Assembly (NCBI GenBank): GCA_964628835.1
Contig: CAZVME010000011.1
Location: 1 to 59,876 of the forward strand
Source of the DNA: JAAGZL01 sp964628835
GTDB taxonomy: Bacteria > Pseudomonadota > Gammaproteobacteria > Chromatiales > Chromatiaceae
Length of the DNA stretch: 59,876 nt
Reading direction: 5' to 3'
The translations under genes and the position numbers were made by a program. Under the pieces are notes generated by a model. It had not been told where the DNA came from. It saw nothing but the letters and a program-made list of their open reading frames with translations, and searched no databases. Numbering within the stretch: position 1 is the stretch's first letter; every line of letters begins with the position of its first letter. Positions 1 through 7,128 of the stretch are shown here, piece after piece.

Positions 1-772
1 GCCAAGCTGGCTCCAAAATTCCTTAGTACCCTCTGGATCACCTCCCGGTCCAGATAGATGAAAACGTTTCGGCACAGAATCATGTCCAGGGCCGAGGTTC
101 CAGTGAGCAGGGATGGAAAGCCGTCTGTCATCAGATTCAAGTAGTTGAACTTAACCTGATGGCGAATCCGTCTGTGCAATAGATAGTGAGTACCATCGAA
201 GTCGAAGTACCGGTCACGCAGCGGTTCCGGTATGCCGCGCAGCGACCAGGGCCGGTATAGCCCCTGGGTGGCGCGATACAGGGAGTGGGTGTTGATATCC
301 GTACCCAGCAGGTGTAATCCCCACTCCGCCGCATCCGGCAGCAGTTCATCCAGGAGGATGGCAATACTGTAGATCTCCTGGCCGTCGGAGCAACCGACAC
401 TCCAGATACGCAATGTCTTCAGCCCGGACTCGCGCCCGCGTCGAATCGCCTCTGGCAACCACTGCTCCCGCAGCAGGGTAAACTGCTCCGTGTCCCGAAA
501 AAAATAGCTCTCACCAACCGTAACACCGGCAATCAGGAACTCGACCTCTGGAGATTGGCTAGGGGCGGCCCAAAGACCGGAGAGAAACGAGCCACAGTCC
601 TGGTAACCGAACCTTGTGACGGCCTTGGTAACCGTCTCTGCAAGATTGTGTAGTTGGTGCTCCTGCACCACGATTCCGGTCTGCTGCCTGAGATACCGAC
701 ACAGGTCGTCCATACACAGGGACGGCACACCCAGCGCCGACGGGAGATATCCGGCGGGCTCTTTCGGCGCAC
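1..772 (-). CDS. CheR-type chemoreceptor methyltransferase, C-terminus cut off by the window edge
   Basis: SAM-dependent methyltransferase that would methylate glutamates of a chemoreceptor. I translated it from a GTG at 770-772 that directly follows the TGA of the upstream CheW gene (773-775), so the two are probably translationally coupled. About 257 residues are present before the window edge. Visible CheR features in order are an N-terminal helical domain, the block VGESYFFRD (family usual form: T-x-F-F-R), a SAM-binding block WSVGCSDGQEIYSIA, GTDIN, and ILCRNVFIYLD near the edge. The SAM loop reads C-S-D-G-Q-E where most CheR proteins have C-S-T-G-E-E, a small departure in a conserved place. 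It belongs to a second CheR/CheW pair distinct from wspB-D, and no CheA for it lies in the window. Family assignment is firm; the partner receptor is unknown. Confidence 0.9.
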
Positions 773-1309
773 TCACGGGGCCTCCTTTTTTTCCAGCGCT
801 TCGGGAATGGTTCCGGGCTTGGCATGGGATTGGACAGCGCCCGTATGCCCCATATCGACGCTCATCACCGTCTCCAAATCCAATAACAGTGACAATCCGT
901 GGGAGGTGTTGACCGAGGATAGATAGGGCAGACCACTCTCTTTAAAGCTGGCGCCGCGCTGCAGGTCTGCGCTATGCACAGTCTCGACCCCCGGTATGCC
1001 GTCGACGATAAAAGCCACCCTGGTTTCACCATTCCGACATAGCACCATGGGCGTTTCCCCATGATACGACTGGGGATGCATCAGGCCGAGCCGCAATCCC
1101 AGATCCAGCACCGGGATACTGGTCCCGTGCAGATTCATGAGCCCCGCCAGATAATCGGGGCCTCCCGGCACCGGCTGCAGATCCAGGATAAAAAATGCCC
1201 GCTCCACGTGCTGAAGATCAATACTGCACAGCAGATCCTGCACCCGCACATTCAGAACCTCTAGCATCGTCTCAAAATCACCTGACCCGCACGGTTCCTC
1301 TGACTTCAT
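773..1309 (-). CDS. CheW-like coupling protein
   Basis: Predicted scaffold linking a chemoreceptor to a CheA-type kinase. The body is a single CheW domain: a beta-rich opening (VLNVRVQDLLCSI), the block GGPDYLAGLMNLHGTSIPVLDL that corresponds to the usual G-x-x-x-x-R-G-x-x-x-P-v-v-D-L stretch, and LSLLLDLETVM near the C-terminus. The ATG at 1307-1309 is chosen because the reading frame upstream of it shows no CheW similarity and crosses a strong hairpin (1332-1371). An alternative ATG at 1267 begins exactly at the CheW fold, so the start is uncertain by 14 codons. Its stop abuts the GTG start of the downstream CheR gene. Together they look like an additional receptor-adaptation module at the tail of the Wsp-centred cluster. 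Confidence 0.85.
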   Translation of the reverse strand: MKSEEPCGSGDFETMLEVLNVRVQDLLCSIDLQHVERAFFILDLQPVPGGPDYLAGLMNLHGTSIPVLDLGLRLGLMHPQSYHGETPMVLCRNGETRVAFIVDGIPGVETVHSADLQRGASFKESGLPYLSSVNTSHGLSLLLDLETVMSVDMGHTGAVQSHAKPGTIPEALEKKEAP

Positions 1310-1331
1310 GATCCTAGAATCCACTGTTGGG

Positions 1332-1371
1332 CACGGTGGATGACGCCCCCGCAGGTGCGCCATCCACCGTG
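1332..1371. repeat. Strong inverted repeat (hairpin) upstream of the CheW gene
   Basis: CACGGTGGATG at 1332-1342 pairs perfectly with CATCCACCGTG at 1361-1371. After one mismatch the stem continues with CGC (1344-1346) against GCG (1357-1359), leaving a loop of about 10 bases. No T-run follows on either strand, so it is not a standard rho-independent terminator. It lies in the gap between the HD-GYP gene and the CheW gene, where it could act as an mRNA stabiliser, an attenuator or a protein-binding dyad. The role is inference. Confidence 0.7.
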
Positions 1372-1466
1372 TAGCTGGTTCCACCCAGCAGGTATAGTGC
1401 CGTATTGAAGAAAATTTTCATGTCCCCAGTACATAAGTGGATAAATTGAGCAGTCAACTGAGGAGT

Positions 1467-2534
1467 CTAGGATGATACTTCCAGTGGCTCCAGGTACCAG
1501 CTCAGCACCCCAGAATCCAGGATATCCTGGAAAATCCTGGCGCTACGGTCCTGCCCCGCTCCCGCGGGTAAGGCAAGAGACTCCCCTCCTTCATCCAACA
1601 GATCTAAAAACACCGCCGTGAGTTGCGGATCCCAATAGCCCTGTTCCGCCTCCTCGGAGAGAATCTGCCGACTCTTTTCCAGGGAGAAGGCAGGCTTATA
1701 AGGTCGCTCGGAGCGCAGGGCGTCGAACACATCCACAATTTGGAACACTCGGGCCAGCATGGGGATCTCCTCACCCTTGAGCCCATCTGGATAGCCGCTG
1801 CCATCCCACTTCTCGTGGTGGCTGCGGATAATGTCCACGGTCTTTTTCATGGTATTAAGGGGGGAGCACAGGGCTGCACCGATGGTTGCGTGCTGCTTCA
1901 TGGCCTGCCATTCGTCCGGGTCCAGTCGACCCGGCTTGAGTAGGATGGCATCAGGAATACCAAGCTTGCCGATGTCATGCATGACCCCACCGCGGCGCAG
2001 GGCCTCCAGATCTTCGAAACCAAGCCCGAGCACCTCGCCAAATAAAACCGCAATATGGGAAAGCCGGTCACAGTGATCGCCAGTACCCCCGTCCCGGGCC
2101 TCCACCATGCGTGCCAGGGAAAACAGCACCGATTCCGTGTTATCCAGCCGGTCGGTTAGGCGCTTGCGTTCCAGAGCGGCATGTACGCGGGCCCTGAGCT
2201 CTACCTTGTTGAACGGCTTGGTCAGAAAATCATTCGCCCCTGCATCCATACCCTGCGCCACATCGTCGGGGTTATCGAGGGCAGTCAACATTAGAATCGG
2301 TACCAACTCCATTCCCAGTTCCTGGCGGATATATGTACAGGCCTCAAAACCGCTCATGCCCGGCATCATCACATCCATCAGGATTACGTCCACCTCCTGC
2401 TCCTGGAGGAGTTTGATCGCCGCCTCACCACTGCCGGCATCGTAGATCTCATAGTCAGACTCAGGCAGGACTCGACGCAGGAGTATCCTGTTTGTCTCCA
2501 TGTCGTCCACCACCAGAACTCTACCCTTACTCAT
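1467..2534 (-). CDS. Response regulator with HD-GYP c-di-GMP phosphodiesterase output (RpfG-like)
   Basis: Cytosolic two-domain regulator predicted to hydrolyse cyclic-di-GMP when phosphorylated. The receiver (about residues 1-120) shows VLVVDD, the phospho-acceptor Asp in ILMDVMMPGMDG-like context (about D54) and the Lys in FLTKPFN. A linker leads to an intact HD-GYP domain with the metal-binding HD in MHDIGKLGIPDA, then HHEKWDGSGYPDG. The start MSKGRVLVVDD at 2534 is preferred over an upstream ATG because it sits directly before the receiver fold and has a GGGGGT purine tract about 8 bases upstream. It opposes the diguanylate cyclase WspR encoded a few genes upstream, so both synthesis and removal of the second messenger are encoded here. 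Residues needed for catalysis look complete. Confidence 0.93.
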   Translation of the reverse strand: MSKGRVLVVDDMETNRILLRRVLPESDYEIYDAGSGEAAIKLLQEQEVDVILMDVMMPGMSGFEACTYIRQELGMELVPILMLTALDNPDDVAQGMDAGANDFLTKPFNKVELRARVHAALERKRLTDRLDNTESVLFSLARMVEARDGGTGDHCDRLSHIAVLFGEVLGLGFEDLEALRRGGVMHDIGKLGIPDAILLKPGRLDPDEWQAMKQHATIGAALCSPLNTMKKTVDIIRSHHEKWDGSGYPDGLKGEEIPMLARVFQIVDVFDALRSERPYKPAFSLEKSRQILSEEAEQGYWDPQLTAVFLDLLDEGGESLALPAGAGQDRSARIFQDILDSGVLSWYLEPLEVSS

Positions 2535-3205
2535 GCCTACTACCCCCACAAAGAATAAGTATTTCTTCGGTATCACGGTACAAAACATGACGTCAAAGTC
2601 ACATTTTTGCACTCAATCTTTGACAACCTGATGTACTCTGGACGCCCTGCGTCCGCTACCTTACAACACACCACATTGCTGCACGCTCCCACTGGAGACT
2701 ACCCGTCTTCGCGTAGCTTCCTTAGTGGACAGCGAAAGAATTTAAGCATCCAGAAACGCGCACAAATTCTAAAATAGTGCCATCCTGGCGCGGCGCGGCC
2801 CCGGGATTCAACACCCTACTGAACCTACTCATACGTTATCAACGTTAGGTCCGCTCCTAACTATAGATGATATAAGCGCCATGACATGGTTTACACGGAT
2901 TATAGGTAAGGTGGCGGAGGCCTCCACTACAAGCCACTCTACAAATGCAGATCGAAACATGGACCATCATTGCGGTGTAACACGAATATTCCCCAATTAA
3001 TGATTGGTTGACCTACCTCCCCATCATTCAGCTTGTTACCCGCTCCAAGTGTAGCACTATTAACACAGAAAGCGTCAATTCTATGACTTTTCGCTATTTT
3101 TGCTCGGTATTCACTAAAATCGCCCTCTTCGTTACACGTGCAGTCGTGAAAAACCGCGCGCGCCCAGAGTGATTTAGTGGGGTGGACATCTCAATCTGAT
3201 CGACA
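2535..3205. other. Gene-free intergenic stretch
   Basis: About 670 bases between the REC-kinase stop and the HD-GYP start. No open frame with a recognisable product, RNA gene or obvious terminator was found on either strand. It probably carries the promoter and leader of the HD-GYP/CheW/CheR transcription unit, but no promoter motif is clear enough to name. Confidence 0.5.
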
Positions 3206-4483
3206 TCACCCCATGGGGAGGTTGATTACAAACTGAGCCCCCTTTCCCTGCTCAGAGAGCGCCTCTATGGTGCCTCCGTGCTTATCGACGACCACCGACC
3301 AGACTATAGACAGCCCCTGACCGGTACCTGTACCAACCTCTTTGGTGGTGAAAAACGGATCGAATATCCTGTCCCGCACCGAGTCCGGGATACCGGTACC
3401 GGTATCGCTGATCCGCACCTCGACCTGACTACTTTTCCTATGCGTAGTGATTCTAATGATACCCTTCGCATCAACATCATCTCCCACTACATCACCGATG
3501 GCATGGACGGCATTTATAATCAGATTCAGAAACACCTGACCGAGCTGGTCCCGGTAACCCAGGACAGTGGGCAGATCGGCGGCCAGATCGGTCTCAGCTG
3601 TAGCCACCTGCCTCCACTCGTTACCTGTGACCGTAAGGGTGTTCTCAATTAGCCGATTTAGGTCAACAGACTCCATTTCGCTGCCGGCCGAGTGTGAAAA
3701 CTCCTTCATCGCACCCACGATGCCAGCGATTTTTTGCAACCCCTCCAAGGCCTGTTCGATCGCGCACGGCACCTCCTCGCGGAGGTATTCCAGATCAGCA
3801 TTCTGCACCTCCTGGTCAATCTGTTGAATCAGATCAGGCGCCAGGGATTCAGCCCGCGCTATCTCAAGCAGAGGTTGATGAGCGCTCAATACCTTGAGCA
3901 GATCCGCGAACGCACTCTGCAAAAAATCGATGTTGTTATTTGCGTATTGGGTGGGAGTATTGATTTCGTGGGCGATACCTGCCGCCAGTTGTCCCACCGA
4001 CTCCAGTTTCTGCGCCTGGGACAACTCCTCCTGCAAGCGTTGATTTTGCAGGTGATCGATATACGCAGAAGCGTGGTAACGAACACGGGCCACCAGTTCC
4101 AGCTGGTCAGGAAGTTTAACCAGGTAGTCGTTAGCCCCGACACTGAACGCCTCCGCTTTGGTGGTAGCTTCATCCCGGGATGAAAGAATAACAATGGGTA
4201 TCTCTTTGCTGGCTGGATTGACGCGCAGATAACTGGTCAACTGCAGACCGTCAATATCCGGCATTACCAGATCCAGCAGGATCACCGTGGGCCGGAACCT
4301 GGTAACTATATCCATGGCCTGGCCCGGGTCCGATAGACCTTGGAATGTTATATCCTGTTCCTCGGCCAGGAGCCGACGTATCCCCTCCACCACCATGGGC
4401 TGATCATCAACCACCAGAACCCGGATACCAGGATTGGTAAGAGGCGACGGTTCGCTTGGGTAACTTGTAGAATAATTGTTCAT
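3206..4483 (-). CDS. Inverted hybrid: WspR-type receiver fused to a histidine kinase
   Basis: 425 residues with the receiver first and the kinase second, so phosphorylation is likely an input to the kinase. The receiver (about 20-140) has VLVVDDQP, ILLDLVMPDIDG and GANDYLVKLPDQLELVARVRYH. The last block closely matches the receiver of WspR encoded at 5022-6065 (GANDYLIKWPDSVELLARIRYH). A coiled linker precedes the H-box GIAHEINTPTQYA (an HPK4-like H-E-I-N-T-P form), then the ATPase motifs NLIINAVHAIG (N-box), SDTGTGIP (G1) and TGTGQGLS (G2). No membrane segment is present. It lies 19 bases after a lone receiver gene and two genes after wspR. The inference is that WspE could phosphorylate it as a second output of the Wsp system. 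Confidence 0.9.
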   Translation of the reverse strand: MNNYSTSYPSEPSPLTNPGIRVLVVDDQPMVVEGIRRLLAEEQDITFQGLSDPGQAMDIVTRFRPTVILLDLVMPDIDGLQLTSYLRVNPASKEIPIVILSSRDEATTKAEAFSVGANDYLVKLPDQLELVARVRYHASAYIDHLQNQRLQEELSQAQKLESVGQLAAGIAHEINTPTQYANNNIDFLQSAFADLLKVLSAHQPLLEIARAESLAPDLIQQIDQEVQNADLEYLREEVPCAIEQALEGLQKIAGIVGAMKEFSHSAGSEMESVDLNRLIENTLTVTGNEWRQVATAETDLAADLPTVLGYRDQLGQVFLNLIINAVHAIGDVVGDDVDAKGIIRITTHRKSSQVEVRISDTGTGIPDSVRDRIFDPFFTTKEVGTGTGQGLSIVWSVVVDKHGGTIEALSEQGKGAQFVINLPMG

Positions 4484-4502
4484 ATGTGTCAGTAGTTAGT
4501 GA

Positions 4503-5012
4503 TTAAATCTTCTCTTCGGGTTCGGCATTGGCATCTGTGATCCCTGGATAGGTCATCTCCAACCTGGCCAGCAGGCTATCCTTTTGATTGATCAAATCAC
4601 CCTTTCTCCTGGCCTGGTCAGCCAGGCGCTGATTCTCCAGTTGCTGTTCCCTGTGGGTAAGCGCCTGGGCCAGTGTGGATTTAATCTCGGCTGGGTCCAC
4701 TGGCTTCAGGATAAAGCGATAGATCTCTCCCTTGTTTACTGCTTTGATCAGCGCCTCGTTGCCAGCCCTCCCACTCAGCATAATACGCATGGCGTCAGGT
4801 TGGAGCTGTTTGAATTGAACCAGAAACTGGACCCCGTCCATCTCCGGCATACAGTAATCGGAAACCACCAGGTCCACCTCCGTGTTCCGGGCGGTATCCA
4901 AGGCCGCACGGGGATCGGTAAAACCCAGACATTGGTAATTCTCCACCCTTAGCACCCGCCTCAAACCTTCAAGTACATTGGGTTCGTCATCGACCAGCAT
5001 GATCCGGTACAT
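4503..5012 (-). CDS. Single-receiver response regulator with coiled-coil tail
   Basis: 169 residues: one receiver domain (about 1-120) with MLVDDEP, the acceptor Asp in LVVSDYCMPEMDG, and NKGEIYRFILKPVD, a variant of the Lys region typical of receivers found on RpfG/HD-GYP and HDOD proteins. A charged coiled-coil-like tail follows (EQQLENQRLADQARRKGDL). No output domain, DNA-binding domain or transmembrane segment. It sits 9 bases after wspR and 19 bases before a REC-kinase, all apparently one transcript. A shuttle or phosphate-sink role between WspE, WspR and the downstream kinase is plausible but unproven. Confidence 0.88.
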   Translation of the reverse strand: MYRIMLVDDEPNVLEGLRRVLRVENYQCLGFTDPRAALDTARNTEVDLVVSDYCMPEMDGVQFLVQFKQLQPDAMRIMLSGRAGNEALIKAVNKGEIYRFILKPVDPAEIKSTLAQALTHREQQLENQRLADQARRKGDLINQKDSLLARLEMTYPGITDANAEPEEKI

Positions 5013-5021
5013 AGTGGGCTC

Positions 5022-6065
5022 CTAGACCTGCATAATGGGTGCTGATACCACCTGGTTCCGCCCCCCCTCTTTGGCATCATAGAGTGCCCGATCAGCCAGT
5101 GCGATCAACTGATCCGGCTCAGAGTCCCTACTGGGTACGGTAGTCGCCACTCCCGTACTGACAGTGATGCATTTTGCGGCGTCAGAGTAGACATGTTCGA
5201 GTTGCAATTCACACACACACTCCACCATTCGCTCCGCCACCTGGAGAGCGCCTTCCGGAGATGTTTCCGGCAGTATTACCACGAACTCCTCGCCCCCGTA
5301 ACGGCCCAACAGGTCCGACGGACGCTTGAGAGCTTGTTTCATGACCAGCGCCACCTTTTTCAGACACTCATCGCCAGCCTGATGCCCATAGTTATCGTTG
5401 TAGCTCTTGAAGAAATCTATATCGATCATAAGCACGGAGATCCAGTGCTTATCCCGTAGCGCCCGGCGCCACTCAATCTCAAAAAACTCATCAAGGTAAC
5501 GCCGGTTGGCGAGACCAGTCAGCCCGTCCCGGGAGGCCAGCTCTTGCAGTTTCAGGTTGCTTTCCGACAGCTTTCTCTGGCTTACACGCAAGGCCCTGAA
5601 GGCCTCGTCCCGCTCAAGCACATGGAGGTAGGAAAGGGAGTGGTAACGTATCCTGGCCAGCAATTCAACGCTGTCCGGCCACTTGATGAGGTAATCATTT
5701 GCACCCATTGCAAAGGCCTCCGCCTTGAGCGCCGGATCCTCTTTGCTGGAGAGGACCACGATGGGGATATTATTCGTTCTATGGTTGGCGCGCATGTAAC
5801 GCAACAGGGTCTTACCATCAATATCCGGCATCACCAGATCCAACAGGATCACCGTTGGTTTGATAAACTCAGCCATCTTGACCGCTTCACCCGGCTCTGA
5901 GCAGTAGTGCAGGTCGATATCCGCTTCCGGCTCCAGGATGCGGCGCAAGGCCTCAGCCACAATCACCTGATCATCCACCAGCATGACCAGACAGTTCTCA
6001 GGTAACTGCATACCTGGTATATCTGTTTCCGTCACGGGCTGTTGTATATCTTGTTCAACTGTCAT
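5022..6065 (-). CDS. wspR: WspR-like diguanylate cyclase response regulator
   Basis: 347 residues, receiver plus GGDEF, the c-di-GMP-producing output of the Wsp surface-sensing system. The receiver has MLVDDQV, phospho-acceptor D76 in ILLDLVMPDIDG and the WspR-typical GANDYLIKWPDSVELLARIRYHS. A short helical stalk (about 140-175) is followed by DGLTGLANRRYLDEF and the active-site motif GGEEF at about 257-261. An RPSD product-inhibition site (RxxD) lies five residues before GGEEF. The start overlaps the end of wspF by 11 bases, the expected order for wspABCDEFR. Catalytic and inhibitory residues are both intact, so an active, feedback-controlled cyclase is expected. Confidence 0.95.
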   Translation of the reverse strand: MTVEQDIQQPVTETDIPGMQLPENCLVMLVDDQVIVAEALRRILEPEADIDLHYCSEPGEAVKMAEFIKPTVILLDLVMPDIDGKTLLRYMRANHRTNNIPIVVLSSKEDPALKAEAFAMGANDYLIKWPDSVELLARIRYHSLSYLHVLERDEAFRALRVSQRKLSESNLKLQELASRDGLTGLANRRYLDEFFEIEWRRALRDKHWISVLMIDIDFFKSYNDNYGHQAGDECLKKVALVMKQALKRPSDLLGRYGGEEFVVILPETSPEGALQVAERMVECVCELQLEHVYSDAAKCITVSTGVATTVPSRDSEPDQLIALADRALYDAKEGGRNQVVSAPIMQV

Positions 6066-7128
6066 TTAGAATACCTCTACTGGAACAGCTCTCGCGCCAC
6101 ATTCTAGACGAAGCCACGGGGCCACATCCATTGACTAAAGACCGTATCACTCCTCCAATCTGAGCGGGCGGCAACTGCTTGCACACCGCGCCCAGTTCCT
6201 GCGCGGCCTTGGGCATGCTATAGACCGCACAGCTCTCCTCGTCCTGGGCAATGGTGTAGTTACCGAGTCTACTGAGCGCCAATAGTCCGCGGGCACCATC
6301 ACGGCCCATCCCGCTCAACAGCACGGCGATAACGTCACCCTTCCAGTACAAGGCGGCACTGGCGAATAACTCATCCACGGATGGACGATAGATCGCCTTT
6401 TCGGGATGCGGCGTGTAAGTAAGCTCCTGCCTTTCGGTGAGCACCAGGTGATCATTGGTACCGGCCAGTAACACCTCACCGGCAGCCGGTGACTCACCTT
6501 CTTGCGCCACCCGCACCGGCAGGGGGCTGCCCGCATTCAGCCACCCAGCCATCCCGGGGGCAAACTGCCGGTCCACATGTTGCACGATCACCACGGCAGC
6601 CGGGAGATCGGCCGGGAGATCGGCCAAAATGACCTTCAGCGCCGCCGGTCCACCGGTCGAGGCCCCGATGGCAATGAGGGGGGCTTTGCCATCCGAGACC
6701 CGGCTGCGCCTCACCGGCTTGGCGGCCGCCCCGTTCCCTTGCCGGACACCGATGAGCTTGTCGACGGTTCTGATCTTGCGGATAAGCGTCTCGATGGAAT
6801 CATCTCCGGGCTGGGGCATATTCACCACATCCAATGCCCCGCCACCAAGTGCCTCGAAGACCTGCGCTGTGTTCTCCTCCACCCCGGCCGTCACTATCAG
6901 GATCGCACAGGGGGCCTGCTGCATGATCTGGCGTGTGGCTTCGACGCCGTTCATCAGCGGCATGTTCAGATCCATAAGAATGAGATCTGGCCGATCCACC
7001 AGGCACTTCGTAACCGCCCCTTTTCCATCGCGCGCCTCCCAGGCGAATCGCCACCCACCGACACTCTCCACCACCTGGCGCAAAAACATGGCGCTGGTTG
7101 CCATGTCATTGACGATCGCAATTCTCAT
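6055..7128 (-). CDS. wspF: WspF-like CheB chemoreceptor methylesterase
   Basis: 357 residues. Removes methyl groups from the WspA receptor; loss of it locks Wsp on in Pseudomonas (established for that genus). The receiver domain starts with MRIAIVNDM, where N replaces the first Asp of the usual acidic pair, and carries acceptor D53 in LILMDLNMPLMNG. The C-terminal esterase has the triad S157 in IGASTGGP, H184 in IVQHVD and D277 in LLSGMGRDGA. The start overlaps the wspE stop (ATGA-type) and the end overlaps wspR, so the genes are translationally coupled. Length and domain order match the family. Confidence 0.94.
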   Translation of the reverse strand: MRIAIVNDMATSAMFLRQVVESVGGWRFAWEARDGKGAVTKCLVDRPDLILMDLNMPLMNGVEATRQIMQQAPCAILIVTAGVEENTAQVFEALGGGALDVVNMPQPGDDSIETLIRKIRTVDKLIGVRQGNGAAAKPVRRSRVSDGKAPLIAIGASTGGPAALKVILADLPADLPAAVVIVQHVDRQFAPGMAGWLNAGSPLPVRVAQEGESPAAGEVLLAGTNDHLVLTERQELTYTPHPEKAIYRPSVDELFASAALYWKGDVIAVLLSGMGRDGARGLLALSRLGNYTIAQDEESCAVYSMPKAAQELGAVCKQLPPAQIGGVIRSLVNGCGPVASSRMWRESCSSRGILNDS

